The notes: generated by a model not told the origin, from the letters alone. A stretch of 64,000 nt of DNA from Deltaproteobacteria bacterium (GCA_002719955.1 PBFW01000076.1:1-64000), one strand, 5' to 3'; shown: positions 27,483 through 39,221, counted from the first letter of the stretch. Numbers and translations: made by a program.

Positions 27483-28630
27483 GTGTTCGTCCTCCGCGCC
27501 GTGCGGGCCGATGTCTCGTCGGTGACACCCAGCAGGCTCAGCGCCTTGCGAGTGGGTCCGGCATGGGCGAGATCGAGAATGGCTCGGGCGGCCAGCCAGC
27601 GGTGTGCGACGAATCCACACCGCCTGACCCGCGCACCCTTGTCGACGCGACAGCGGAAGACTTCCAGTTCGAGACGACGATGGGTGAAGAGATGTTCGAC
27701 GCGGCCGATGGCTTTGACGTCCCGGATTTCGAGCCCGACGGTTTCGGCAAGTACTGTACCGATTCGATCCTTCGCTTCCTCTGCGACCCCGATCGGGCCG
27801 CCCGGAAGTGTCCAGAGTCCGGCCATCAATCCGGTCTCGGGTCTTCGCACGGCGAGGATCTTTCCGCCGCGTTCGATCGAGGCGGCGATCGCGCGCAGGC
27901 GCGTCGGCTTCGCCTTCTTTTCCTTGACGGGAAGCGATTCGGCGTCGCCTTGTGCATTTGCATCGCAACGACGTTGGAGTGGGCAGATCGGGCATTGGGG
28001 ATTGCGCGGAGTGCAGAGCGTTGCGCCCAGCTCCATCAAGGCTTGATTCAGATCGCCGGGACGGCTCCCCTTCACGAGTTCGGCCGCGATCGCCCACATC
28101 TGCTCGACGACGGTCCGGGTGGCGCTGTCCTCGCGAATCCCGATCCATCGCGCGAAGACCCGAATCACGTTTCCATCGACGAGGGGGGCTTCGCGATCGA
28201 AGGCGATCGAGGCGACAGCACCCGCCGTATAGGGCCCGATTCCCTTGAGCTTCAGCAATTCTTCTGCGGTGTCCGGGAGGCGCCCGTCATGCTCGGCGAC
28301 GAGGGTCTCCGCGGCGTGTTTCAGGTTGCGGGCGCGTGAGTAATAACCGAGACCGGTCCAGACCGTGTAGACGTCGTCGAGCTCCGCCCGCGCCAGGCTC
28401 GAAATATCTGGAAAGGCTTCGAGGAATCGCTTCCAGTAGGGGATGACCGTCTCGACGCGAGTCTGTTGGAGCATCGCTTCGGAAATCCAGATCGCGTAGG
28501 GATCATTCGTGCGGCGCCAAGGCAGGTCGCGGCGGTTGGCGTCGTACCAGCGCAGGAGGGGTGCGCGGACCCTGCGGATCTCCGAGGGCGCGCGCTCGGC
28601 TCGCCCGCTCGTTTTCTTCGCTCGGCGCAT
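27479..28630 (-). CDS. mutY: A/G-specific adenine glycosylase MutY
   Basis: The 383-residue base-excision enzyme removes adenine mispaired with 8-oxoguanine. Catalytic Glu51 (SEAMLQQT) and Asp152 (LVDGNVIRV) flank the helix-hairpin-helix LKGIGPYTAG. The [4Fe-4S] cluster ligands are C206, C213, C216 and C222 (C-x6-C-x2-C-x5-C). The C-terminal ~130 residues form the NUDIX-like 8-oxoG recognition domain. The gene is followed by an overlapping Smr gene. Confidence 0.96.
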   Translation of the reverse strand: MRRAKKTSGRAERAPSEIRRVRAPLLRWYDANRRDLPWRRTNDPYAIWISEAMLQQTRVETVIPYWKRFLEAFPDISSLARAELDDVYTVWTGLGYYSRARNLKHAAETLVAEHDGRLPDTAEELLKLKGIGPYTAGAVASIAFDREAPLVDGNVIRVFARWIGIREDSATRTVVEQMWAIAAELVKGSRPGDLNQALMELGATLCTPRNPQCPICPLQRRCDANAQGDAESLPVKEKKAKPTRLRAIAASIERGGKILAVRRPETGLMAGLWTLPGGPIGVAEEAKDRIGTVLAETVGLEIRDVKAIGRVEHLFTHRRLELEVFRCRVDKGARVRRCGFVAHRWLAARAILDLAHAGPTRKALSLLGVTDETSARTARRTNT

Positions 28631-28690
28631 GCTCGTTTGATAGCAGGTCGCGCCCCTTCGAGGCCCGCTCGGGCGACGCTGGCTCGCGGC

Positions 28691-29458
28691 TCAGAGCAGG
28701 ATCGGCAGGATGCGCTCGAGCCGGATCCGATCCGCGAGGACTCTGGCGGAGAGCGCGTGAATTTCAACGCCGGCCCGGGCGGCCTCGCGCAGCGTCTTCG
28801 CATATTCTGGATCGATCTCTTCGGCCGGGGCGACCGAGTCGGCATCGGCTCGTTGGACGATGTAGAGGAGCGCGGCTCGCTCTCCCGTGGCGCGGCGTGC
28901 CATCAGGTGTTCGAGATGGCGACGTCCACGCGTCGTGACGGCATCCGGGAAGCGCGCTCGTCGATCCGAGCAGAGGGTGACGCTCTTGACCTCGATCCAA
29001 CAGGCCTCATCCCGGGAAGCGTGCTCCGAGAGTCGGAAGTCGAAACGCGACCCTTCGAACGCGGTGACCTCTCGTTCGACCTTCTCGTAGCCCGCGAAAG
29101 GTGTGTAGGCCCCGCGTTCGAGCGCTCTGTGGGCCACGTCATTCGCTCGGGCAGCGTGCAGCCCCACCCACACGCGGCCGACACGAATCATCTCGAGGGT
29201 GTGACGCAATTTGCGCTTCGGGTTGTCGTGGGTCGAACAGCGAACGGCCGAGCCCGGGTTCCGGGTGCCGAGCATGCTTCCGGGATTCGGGCAGTGGACC
29301 GTGAGCTCATTTCCGTCGTCGAGGGCGATATCCGCGAGAAAACGCTTGTAGCGTCTGATCAGGCGACCGCGCAGCCCGGCTTCGATCGGGAATGAGATGG
29401 GTGTCAATGCGGGCATCGTTCGGGTGGTTCTCGCGGGTGGATCTCGTAGCGTCGACAT
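28691..29458 (-). CDS. sfsA: SfsA family DNA-binding/nuclease protein
   Basis: The 255-residue protein shows the SfsA pattern: FLADIALDDGNELTVHCPNP, GSMLGTRNPGSAV, ACWIEVKSVTL (PD-(D/E)xK-like core with E and K) and FPDAVTTRGRRHLEHL. SfsA was named for sugar fermentation stimulation and is now regarded as a nuclease. The ATG at 29458 is used; an in-frame ATG at 29416 (MPALTPISFP) is closer to the usual family start, and neither has a clear Shine-Dalgarno sequence. Confidence 0.92.
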   Translation of the reverse strand: MSTLRDPPARTTRTMPALTPISFPIEAGLRGRLIRRYKRFLADIALDDGNELTVHCPNPGSMLGTRNPGSAVRCSTHDNPKRKLRHTLEMIRVGRVWVGLHAARANDVAHRALERGAYTPFAGYEKVEREVTAFEGSRFDFRLSEHASRDEACWIEVKSVTLCSDRRARFPDAVTTRGRRHLEHLMARRATGERAALLYIVQRADADSVAPAEEIDPEYAKTLREAARAGVEIHALSARVLADRIRLERILPILL

Positions 29459-29582
29459 TTCGGTGGGCCACGCCCATCGAGTCTATCGGATGAAGCGAGT
29501 TCGTGATCGTAGTCCGGCGCTTCCAAGTTGACGACGCACATTCCGCGGGTGACGCTCTCTACATGGTCCAGAAGACGACGCG

Positions 29583-30218
29583 ATGATCGACCGATTGGGG
29601 CGTTTGATCCTCATTCGCCACGGTGAAACCGTCGGCCAGTCGAGTATTCGTTATCACGGTGTCACCGATGTGCCGCTCTCTGATCTCGGCCGGGAGCAAG
29701 TTCATGCATCGCGGGCGCATATCGGAGGGGAGACCTACGAGGGGGTCTGGGCGAGTACCCTGTGCCGCTCCTGGGAGTCCGCGCGCGTCGTCGCGCCGGG
29801 GCACGCGATCGAGATCGATTCCGATTTTCGTGAGATCGATTTCGGCCGTTGGGAGGGGCTGACCATCGAGGAGATCGCCGCCCTCGATCCCGAGTTCTAC
29901 GCCGACTGGCAAGCCCGGAGACCCGGCTTCGAATTTCCAGAGGGGGAGACGCGTGCGGCCTTCCGCGCCCGCGTCGCTCGAGGGCTCGAGCGCCTTCGCG
30001 CGACGGGCGTCGAGTCGGCGCTCATCGTGGTTCACAAGGGTGTCGTTCGGACGATTCTCGAACTTGCAGCCGGATTTTCGCTCGAACGTGACCAGCCGGT
30101 GCTAGGTGGCGTCGTCCACGCTTCAAAGAATTCGTGTGGCCAGTGGTATACCGGCCGGAGCGGGAGTGATGCCTCCTGCAGTGAAGCCCCACTCGGAATC
30201 CCAATCGAATCGGAGTGA
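29583..30218 (+). CDS. Histidine phosphatase family protein (PhoE/CobC/GpmB-like)
   Basis: The 211-residue enzyme has the phosphohistidine motif LIRHGET with R12, H13 and G14, and the second catalytic histidine at H151 (VVHKGVVR). The FREIDFGRWEGLTIEEI segment is typical of the branch-1 cobalamin-ribazole/PhoE-type phosphatases. Substrates range from alpha-ribazole phosphate to sugar phosphates, and no cobalamin gene is adjacent. It stands alone between sfsA and gdhA. Confidence 0.88.
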   Translation: MIDRLGRLILIRHGETVGQSSIRYHGVTDVPLSDLGREQVHASRAHIGGETYEGVWASTLCRSWESARVVAPGHAIEIDSDFREIDFGRWEGLTIEEIAALDPEFYADWQARRPGFEFPEGETRAAFRARVARGLERLRATGVESALIVVHKGVVRTILELAAGFSLERDQPVLGGVVHASKNSCGQWYTGRSGSDASCSEAPLGIPIESE

Positions 30219-30347
30219 TGCCCCCATCCCATGCCGATCCGAGGAAGGGTGCGTCCCGGGGATGGGATCGAGAAATCACGCAGGGGATCGGTCCGTCGCC
30301 AAGTTGCGATCATGGGATGACGCAGTGATCGATGAATCGAGGAGGGA

Positions 30348-31714
30348 TCAGAGCACCCCGTGCGCGAGCATCGCGTCGGCCACCTTGACGAAGCCGCCGA
30401 TATTCGCCCCACGGACGTAGTTGATGTAGTCGCCATCCCTGCCGTGGGTCACGCAGGTCGCGTGAATATTCTTTATGATGTCCAGGAGCTGTTTGTCGAC
30501 TTCTTCGCGGGTCCAGGATAGGCGCATCGCGTTCTGGGTCTGCTCGAGGCCGCTGACCGCGACGCCCCCGGCGTTGGCCGCTTTGGCTGGGCCGAAGAGG
30601 ACCTTGTTGTCGAGGAAGACGTTGATGGCTTCGATCGTGGAGGGCATATTTGCGCCCTCGGAAACGAGCTGGCAGCCGTTTGCGACGAGCGCCTTCGCCT
30701 CCGCCTCTTCGAGTTCGTTCTGGGTCGCACAGGGAAAGGCCAGGTCGCATGGAACGCCCCAGGGCCGCTTGCCTTCGTGGAATTCGCCGCCCCACTTGTC
30801 GACGTACTCGCTCACGCGGCCGCGCTTGTTGGTCTTGAGATCCGCGACCCAGGCCAGTTTTTGTTCATCGATGCCCTTCGGGTCGTAGATGAAGCCTCCA
30901 GAATCGGACAGGGTGAGGACCTTGGCGCCGAGTTGGATCAGCTTCTCCGCCGTGTATTGTGCGACGTTGCCTGAGCCGGACACGAGGCAAGTCTTGCCCT
31001 CGATGTCGTCGCCCCGGGTCCCGAGCATCTCCCGCGCGAAGTAGACGCAGCCGTATCCGGTCGCCTCAGTGCGGATCAGGGATCCACCGAAAGCGAGTCC
31101 CTTGCCGGTGATCGTGCCGGTAAACTCGTTCTCGAGCCGCTTGTACTGGCCGAAGAGATACGAGACCTCGCGGGCGCCGACACCGATATCTCCCGCCGGG
31201 ATATCCGTGTTGGGACCGATATGGCGGTAGAGTTCTGACATGAAGGCCTGGCAGAAGCGCATGACTTCAGCGTCGCTCTTGCCGTGGGGATTGAAATTTG
31301 CCCCCCCTTCGCTCCGCCCATCGGGAGCGTCGTGAGGGAGTTCTTGAACACCTGCTCGAAACCGAGGAATTTCAGGATCGAGATATTCACGCTCTTGTGG
31401 AAGCGCAATCCGCCCTTGTAGGGGCCGATCGAATTGTTGAATTGGACGCGCGTGCCTCGGTTCACTCGCACGTTGTTCTCGTCATCGGTCCAACAGACGC
31501 GGAAGACGATCACGCGATCCGGCTCGGTCATCCGGTCGAGGATGTGGGCGTCCTTGTAGGCCTGTTTGTCCTCTAGAAAGGGGACGACGTCTCTGGCGAC
31601 TTCGTGGACCGCCTGATGAAACTCGGGCTGGCCCGAGTTCCGGCGTCGGAGTCCCGCCATGAAAGTTTCGAGGTAGGTGTCGGCCTTCGCCTGTTGAGCC
31701 TTCGAGAGCGCCAT
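30348..31714 (-). pseudogene. gdhA: NADP-type glutamate dehydrogenase with a -1 frameshift
   Basis: Both halves of a hexameric GDH are present. The first frame runs from MALSKAQQAKADTYLETF (ATG 31714, AGGAGG upstream) through GPYKGGLRFH to TTLPMGGAKGG. The next expected residues, NFNPHGKSDAEVMRFCQAF, continue in another frame to the stop at 30348, including the NAD(P) fold VSGSGNVAQYTAEKL and the C-terminal segment NAMRLSWTREEVD. The junction falls in a run of seven G (plus-strand C run 31301-31307); eight would restore the frame. Every other feature of the gene is intact, so a sequencing error, a slippage mutation or phase variation are all possible. Reaction: 2-oxoglutarate + NH4+ to glutamate. 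Confidence 0.88.
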
Positions 31715-31828
31715 CGGTCTTCCTCCTGTGGCACGCCCGGGACCCGTCTCGTGACACACTATCGTTCACTCGCCGTGACCGCCGTGAATGGCTCGGCGCT
31801 GCGAGGGTCTGTCCCAATCGAGTGTTGA

Positions 31829-33784
<1,956 letters not shown>

Positions 33785-33911
33785 TCGGGAGCGGTCCTTT
33801 TCGTGGGGGTCGGATGGGTCAGCTTCGGATCGCCCATGTGGATGGGCGACGTCATCTTGCACGGGTTCAGCGTTGTTGTGCGAGAGCGAAACGTGATCCG
33901 CTGGGTCAGAA

Positions 33912-35234
33912 TCAGTCGCCGCGGACCCAGGCTTCGATCTCATCGATCCGCTTGGGAATCTCGCGAGTCAGGTTCAGGATGCCCTCTTTGGTGACCACGA
34001 GGTTGTCTTCGATTCGGATACCGAGGCCCTTGAACGCTTCCGGAGCGCTCGCATCGTCCTTTGCGATATAGAGCCCCGGCTCGATGGTATAGGCCATACC
34101 AGCTTCGAGCGGTCGCGGTTTGGTCTCTTCGCCGCCGTTTTTGGTGACGTTCTTGATGACATAGGCACCGACGTCGTGGGCGTCGAGGCCGAGCCAGTGA
34201 CTCGTGCCATGCATGTAGTAGGGGCGATAGGCCTCGCTTTCGATGAGGCCATCGACCTCACCCTCGAGGATGCCGAGGTCGGCCATTCCCTCGCAGAGGG
34301 CGCGAACCGAAGCGGCATGTATCTCCGGCAGCGTCGCGCCTGGCTGCGAGGCTTCGATGGAGGCGAGTTGGGCCGAGAGGACGATCTCGTAGAGATCGCG
34401 CGCAGCGCTCTCGAAGCGTCCCCCGACCGGATAGGTGCGCGTCACGTCCGACGCGTAGCCCTCGTATTCGACCCCCGCATCGATCAGGACGATTTGGCCG
34501 GGGGCCAGCTCTTGATCGTTTCTGACGTAGTGGAGGATCGTTCCGTTCACGCCGCTGCCGACGATCGAGTTGTAGGCCGGCCCCGTCCCACCCCTCGAAC
34601 GAAAAGCATGGGCGAGCTCCGCCTCGAGTTCGTATTCGAAGCGACCCGGCTGTGCCATGCGCGCGGCGCGGCGGTGGGCCTCGAAGGAAATGTCCGCGGC
34701 TCGCTGCATGAGGGCGATCTCGGCGGGCGATTTGAGCAGGCGCATCTCGTGCACGATCCGCCGCGGGTCGACGATCTCGTTGACGGGCAGGACCCCGCCA
34801 CGGGATTGCCGGCGGATCTCTTCCTGGAGCGCCACGATGCGTGCATCGATTTCGCGGTCGCGCCCCAACACGTGATAGAGGCGAGCGGCGCCGCGAAGGA
34901 TCTCGGGCAGCTTGCTGAGAATCTCTTCGACCGGGTAGGCGATATCCGCTTCGTAGTCGTCGACGGCGCCCTCGACACCCGGTCGATAGCCGTTCCAGGT
35001 CTCGGCCACGGGATCGCAGGGTTGCACGAAGAGCGTGAAATCAGGCCCCTCGCGCGTGGAGAATACGGCGATCGCCTGCGGGTGATCGAATCCGGTCAAA
35101 TACCAGAAGTCGCTGTCCTGCCGAAAGGGGAATTCGGTGTCGGCGGAGCGCACGGCCAATCGCCCGCCCACGAAGATCGCGACGGCTTCCGGGCCCATCG
35201 CCCGGAGCAGTTCCTGACGCCGTTCGGCGAACAC
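33912..35234 (-). CDS. pepP: Xaa-Pro aminopeptidase P (M24B)
   Basis: The 440-residue metallopeptidase removes N-terminal residues before proline. An N-terminal creatinase-like domain starts MFAERRQELLRAM and includes DSDFWYLTGFDHPQA. The pita-bread catalytic domain carries the five dimetal ligands in LIDAGVEYEGYASDVTRTYP (two Asp), HGTSHWLGLDAHDVG (His), MAYTIEPGLYI (Glu) and GIRIEDNLVV (Glu). The GTG start sits 8 nt after a weak purine tract. Length and motif order match E. coli PepP. Confidence 0.93.
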   Translation of the reverse strand: MFAERRQELLRAMGPEAVAIFVGGRLAVRSADTEFPFRQDSDFWYLTGFDHPQAIAVFSTREGPDFTLFVQPCDPVAETWNGYRPGVEGAVDDYEADIAYPVEEILSKLPEILRGAARLYHVLGRDREIDARIVALQEEIRRQSRGGVLPVNEIVDPRRIVHEMRLLKSPAEIALMQRAADISFEAHRRAARMAQPGRFEYELEAELAHAFRSRGGTGPAYNSIVGSGVNGTILHYVRNDQELAPGQIVLIDAGVEYEGYASDVTRTYPVGGRFESAARDLYEIVLSAQLASIEASQPGATLPEIHAASVRALCEGMADLGILEGEVDGLIESEAYRPYYMHGTSHWLGLDAHDVGAYVIKNVTKNGGEETKPRPLEAGMAYTIEPGLYIAKDDASAPEAFKGLGIRIEDNLVVTKEGILNLTREIPKRIDEIEAWVRGD

Positions 35235-35973
35235 CGTGGCAGTCTATCCCATCGCATGAAAGGCGGGCGTTGCCTGCCGGAATTCGTCTCGTCTTGGCTA
35301 CCGGACCCGCACCCGGAAGATCGGCTGGAATTGGGTGCCGCCTGAAGATGCAGGAATGGAATGTGGCATATGATTACAAGTCACTGAAAACACGTGGGAA
35401 AGAACTCTTGGGACAATCACCAATGAATTGGATCGCCAAAACCGCATCATTGTGCGGCAGTCGGTCGCAGCATCCATCGAGGCGTGTGCTGTTCGAATTT
35501 CGATTGCGAAAACGGAGAGTTGGCATTTTTTCGACCGCCCCTACGGATTTGGCACATATCGTGCTTTTACGTCTGGGCAGAACGATCTGGAATACTGGCT
35601 GGCCCGGGCGGTTAAACACGGGCGCGTTCGTTTGGGCTGGCCAGTAAATCCAGAGGATGGACCAGGGCCATCGACTCACATCGACTCGCTCGCTCGCCGG
35701 TCGCAGCCACGAGGTCAAGACTCAAGATTGGTTCAAGGCGGAAGGCGCTTCCCCCGAACGCCGTTGCCGCCTAAACGTTTTTCCGATGACTCCTTCGCAT
35801 CCGTTCATTGGAAATCAGGAGATCCCCCTCTCCTGAAACGAACGCCTTTTTCGGCGCCACCGGCCGAGAGGGGCGTTTCGCTTTTGGGTGTCGGAGGCAG
35901 ATCTCCGCGCCGGACGGGCGCTCGCCGTGTCGAAGCCGTCGCCTGCTTCCCTGGCTCTCGTGGGTGCAGATCT
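35235..35973. other. Gene-poor, AT-richer island between pepP and rnd
   Basis: About 740 bp lack a recognisable gene. Positions ~35345-35640 are clearly richer in A/T and poorer in the usual GC-ending codons than the surroundings. A plus-strand open frame spans 35374-36084 (no start in good context), with a plausible-looking part around 35428-35670 (HFFDRPYGFGTYRAF, NDLEYWLARAVKHG) but no family I recognise. A second frame at 35349-35647 is equally open. A CAGGAGA-TCCCCC-TCTCCTG hairpin lies at 35816-35835. It may be a remnant of acquired DNA; I do not annotate a gene. Confidence 0.4.
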
Positions 35974-37488
35974 CTAGGAGTCGGATTTCGTTCGGCTCGC
36001 CGACCCCGCGGAAGCGGAGTTCGCTTTGGGCGACCCCTTGGCGCTCGCCGACGATTTTCCGGAAGTCGCTGTCTTGTTAGGTGAGGCCTCATCCGAAGCC
36101 TCGCCGGAAGCGTTCGGATGGGTGGAGCTCTGAGCACGCTTTGCTCGGGCCTTCGCGCGCGACGCGCCCGATCGTCCTCGTCCAGAGCGGCGGGAACGTT
36201 GCGATTTTCCGATCGACTTCTCGTCGACCGCTCTTTCGGTGCCGGCGGCTTCCGCGGCGTTGTTCGTGTCGTGACGTTCGAGGACGCCCAGAATTTCATC
36301 TGAGAACTCGCGAACGAGCCAGGTCTTGAGCTCGGGCAGCCCCTTCAGGTCCTTGGCATTCTTGGGGCCGGCCCAGGCAATCGCCTCGAGTGCTGCATTC
36401 GGACACAAGACGCCTGGGTCGAGCTTGAGCGCTTCGGCGCGCGGACCGCGCCAATCCTTGAGCGCGGCCAGTCGCTTCTCGGTTCGACGATCCATCCGGC
36501 GTCGGGTGCCGGTCTCGAGCTTGGGAATCGGCCCATGTGGCTTGCGAAGACCCTTCTTGACCGCCGCGACGAGGTCTTTGCCCAGGCGCTTCAAGATCAG
36601 GTCGCTGATTCCCTTGATCTCGCCCAGGCTGTCGAGATCGGCCGCCTGCTCCCGGCAGATGTCCAGAAGGGTTCGGTTGCCTAGGACCTTGAAGGGTGGA
36701 CGATCGATTTCGCGCGCGCGCTCGTCTCGCAGCAGAAAGAGCTCGCGGAGGATCGCGAGGGCGACCGGATCTAGAGAGCGGGCACCCTTGATGCGGAGGT
36801 AGCCGAGTTCGTCGAAGGCTCGATCGGGCCAGCGTCGACCGCATAGCGTCTCGAATTCATCCATTGCCCAGCCGAGTCGATCGGCCTTGTTCAGTTCCTT
36901 CTCGAGCTTCTCCGCAAGCTTGATCAGGTAGAGCACGTCGGAGGCGGCATAGCTGAGTTGTTTGTCTCGCAGGGGTCGGCGAGACCAATCCGAACGCTGC
37001 TCGTCCTTTGGGAGCGAGACGCCGAAATGTCTTTCGACCAGGGCTGCTAGGCCGATCGCCGGGTAGCCGAGGAGCTGCGCGCTCACCATCGTGTCGAAGA
37101 GATTGGTGAATTTGAAACCACAATCGCGCTTCAAGACGTAGATGTCGTACTCGGCGGCGTGGAAGAGGACGCGGACCTTGGGAGATGAGAAGACCGGGGC
37201 GAGGGGGGCGAGCTTGCTGGGGCCGCCGATTTTGAGCGGGTCGATCAGCCAGCATTTCTTTCGGGTCGCGACCTGCACGAGGCAGACTTTGTCGAAATAG
37301 TGGTAGAAACTGTCCGCCTCGGTGTCGAAGGCGACCACGTCCTCACGAAGCAATTCCTTCGCGAGCTTTTCGAGTTCGGGACCCGTCTCGATGATCTCGA
37401 AGTCGGAGCTCTTGGTCTTGGAGCTGCGCTTCGTGGGTTCGCCACTCTTCACTTCGCCGGCGCTCTTCTTTTCGACGTTGTCTGCCAA
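35974..37488 (-). CDS. rnd: Ribonuclease D with two HRDC domains
   Basis: The 504-residue 3'-5' exoribonuclease has a DEDDy exonuclease domain: D55 and E57 in VVAFDTEADSF, the second Asp in LFHAAEYDIYVLKRD, and the Tyr/Asp pair in SYAASDVLYLIKLAEKL. Two HRDC helical domains follow (around ELGYLRIKGARSLD and EKRLAALKDWRGPRAEALK), as in full RNase D. The last ~90 residues are a Ser/Lys/Arg/Ala-rich tail not found in E. coli RNase D and likely disordered and nucleic-acid binding. The TTG start at 37488 is used because sequence further upstream on this strand is shadow of the divergent FIST region. It acts in tRNA 3'-end maturation. Confidence 0.9.
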   Translation of the reverse strand: MADNVEKKSAGEVKSGEPTKRSSKTKSSDFEIIETGPELEKLAKELLREDVVAFDTEADSFYHYFDKVCLVQVATRKKCWLIDPLKIGGPSKLAPLAPVFSSPKVRVLFHAAEYDIYVLKRDCGFKFTNLFDTMVSAQLLGYPAIGLAALVERHFGVSLPKDEQRSDWSRRPLRDKQLSYAASDVLYLIKLAEKLEKELNKADRLGWAMDEFETLCGRRWPDRAFDELGYLRIKGARSLDPVALAILRELFLLRDERAREIDRPPFKVLGNRTLLDICREQAADLDSLGEIKGISDLILKRLGKDLVAAVKKGLRKPHGPIPKLETGTRRRMDRRTEKRLAALKDWRGPRAEALKLDPGVLCPNAALEAIAWAGPKNAKDLKGLPELKTWLVREFSDEILGVLERHDTNNAAEAAGTERAVDEKSIGKSQRSRRSGRGRSGASRAKARAKRAQSSTHPNASGEASDEASPNKTATSGKSSASAKGSPKANSASAGSASRTKSDS

Positions 37489-37885
37489 GCTATTCTCGCG
37501 GGACGGGCCGGACCAGGTCCAGCGCCCCTGTGCGATGCGCGACCGGGATCGGTCGTGTTTCGCCTTTCGGATCCTCGTCTGCAAACGATGACCCGTCTGG
37601 TCTCGTTCGCGCTCTGGCCGAACGCCGGCCCTTCTCCGTGTGAAGAAAGACCAGCGGATCAATTCCGGCGGGTCCGTCAGCACGCACCATCGACAGGGGG
37701 ATCGAGCCGCCGAGGGTTGGCGGCTCGCCGGCAATCTAGCCGACGGACCGCCCGCCCGAAACCCGGGACTTCGCCCTCTACAGGGCCCGCCGGGATCCAT
37801 TTCGCTAGGCGATGCAGGGGTGGTGGCCCCTGGGAGGCGATTGCGGGTAGCGAGATGAGCTGCCTGCGAGGTATCGACTGGGCGC
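37489..37885. other. Divergent region between rnd and FIST gene
   Basis: The 397-bp region has no convincing gene and should carry the promoters of rnd (minus) and the FIST gene (plus). A short GGACC-A-GGTCC dyad is near 37510-37520. No clear -10/-35 pair was assigned. Confidence 0.35.
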
Positions 37886-39103
37886 ATGATCGAGTTTTCA
37901 GCGAGATTCTCCCGGTTGCTCCGCCCCGAGCTGGCGGCCGATGAGTTGGCCTCCGGGGCAGAGGCGGCGTTGGGGGGGGCGGGCCGGATCGGAGGCGGCT
38001 TCCTTTTTGCGACCGCGGCGACTGGGGCTTCGGCTTTCGAAATCGGGAGGGTCCTCGCCGAGCGCTGGCCCGAGGCGGTGCTGATGGGCTCGAGCTTCCA
38101 GGGCGTGTTGGCGCAGGGGCGGGTCTGGCGAGAGGAGCCGGCGGCCGGCCTGCTGGTCTGGGCGCAAGGCCCCGTGGAGCCGATCCCGGTCATCTTCGAC
38201 CCCGCAGACGTTGTGATCGAGCATCTCGCGCACGATCTCCTCGAAGCGGCCGGGTGTGCGCGGTTCACGTCTCGGGATCTCCTGCTCCTCTTCCCGGACG
38301 CCCTCGCGTCGAGCGGGCTCGAGGCCCTGTTGGCCGACCTGATTCCCCGCTTGGGAGAACCGTCGGTCGTGGGTGCTGCCGCTTCGGGTCTCGCAGGGGC
38401 GTCGCTCGCCTGGTTCGGCGGTGAAGAGCAGCCGGCTGCCACGGTGGGCCTGGGGATCCCCGGCGGGGCACTCGTGAGCGGTACTCGCGTGCAATGCGCC
38501 GGGGCGAGTCGTTTTGCGAGCCCCTGGCTCCAGATCGACGCCTGCCGTGCGCGATGGGTCGACCGACTCGATGGCGAGCCGCCCCTGGACTGGGTACGGC
38601 GTCAGCTCGGCCTCGAGGCCGCGGCGCCCGTCGAGCCCTATCTGGATCGGCTGCTGGTTCGTCTGCGCGACGAGTCGCCGAGAGAGGCCGAGGGGGCCGA
38701 TCGCATCGCTGCGACGGATGCGGCTGGGGATGATTTCGGCGACTTCGTCGAGCGCTACGTGGTCGGGGTGGATGATCGTCGGGGCTCGATCTCGGTTCCC
38801 GGTGCGCTGCGCCGGGGAGGACAACTCGCGTTCGCGTTGCCCGATCCCGATCGCGCGCGGGAGGCGTTGCGCGCGGCTGTGGGGGCCCTGCCCCCCAGTT
38901 CGCTGCTGATGCAGTTCGCCTGCCGCGCCCGGGACGAGGCGCTGTACGGGGATGTGGATCTCGAGAGCGCTCTCGTCGCGCACAGCGCCCGAGATCGCGC
39001 GATCCTCGGCACGGTCGCACCCTTCCAGCTCGGTCCCGACGCGCGAGGGCGCTGCCGAGTCCTCGTGCATGCGACGGTCCTCGCCGCGCTCGGCGATCGC
39101 TGA
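37886..39103 (+). CDS. FIST-domain sensory protein
   Basis: The 405-residue soluble protein has the FIST_N domain (about 25-220; GGGFLFATAATGA, VLMGSSFQGVLAQGRV, GAAASGLAGASLAWFGG) followed by FIST_C (about 230-395; VGVDDRRGSISVPGALRRGG, LLMQFACRARDEALYG). FIST proteins are predicted to bind small ligands such as amino acids and are often fused to or placed beside signalling enzymes. Here no histidine kinase or cyclase is adjacent; it is divergent from rnd and upstream of an IclR gene. Confidence 0.85.
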   Translation: MIEFSARFSRLLRPELAADELASGAEAALGGAGRIGGGFLFATAATGASAFEIGRVLAERWPEAVLMGSSFQGVLAQGRVWREEPAAGLLVWAQGPVEPIPVIFDPADVVIEHLAHDLLEAAGCARFTSRDLLLLFPDALASSGLEALLADLIPRLGEPSVVGAAASGLAGASLAWFGGEEQPAATVGLGIPGGALVSGTRVQCAGASRFASPWLQIDACRARWVDRLDGEPPLDWVRRQLGLEAAAPVEPYLDRLLVRLRDESPREAEGADRIAATDAAGDDFGDFVERYVVGVDDRRGSISVPGALRRGGQLAFALPDPDRAREALRAAVGALPPSSLLMQFACRARDEALYGDVDLESALVAHSARDRAILGTVAPFQLGPDARGRCRVLVHATVLAALGDR

Positions 39104-39206
39104 TTCCGCGGGCCACGCAGCGCGAGATCGGCGCAGCCCGGTCGATTCTTCCCTTCCCTCGATGTGGTCCCGCAAGCGTGCCGGCGGCTTCTCACGATTG
39201 CAGGTG

Positions 39207-39221
39207 TTCCATTTAATGAAA
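39207..39221. promoter_or_regulatory. IclR-type operator-like palindrome
   Basis: TTCCATTTAATGAAA reads the same on both strands at 12 of 15 positions and resembles IclR-family operators. It lies in an A/T-rich stretch 140 bp upstream of the IclR gene. An outer GTTCC/GGAAC pair (39206-39210 and 39238-39242) surrounds it. Autoregulation is inferred. Confidence 0.5.

Noticed and set aside
27483..28148. N-terminal extension of the Smr gene
   Set aside because: The extension is antisense-like Arg/Ser/Pro-rich sequence overlapping mutY; the GTG at 27482 with GGAGG upstream is the real start.
35428..36084. Plus-strand 218-codon open frame in the AT-richer island
   Set aside because: Start is a TTG without Shine-Dalgarno sequence, the second half is GC-rich Arg-rich shadow sequence opposite rnd, and no family is recognised; described as a region instead.
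37489..38442. N-terminal extension of RNase D
   Set aside because: Lies opposite the FIST gene and has no homologous look; the RNase D domain fits a start at 37488.
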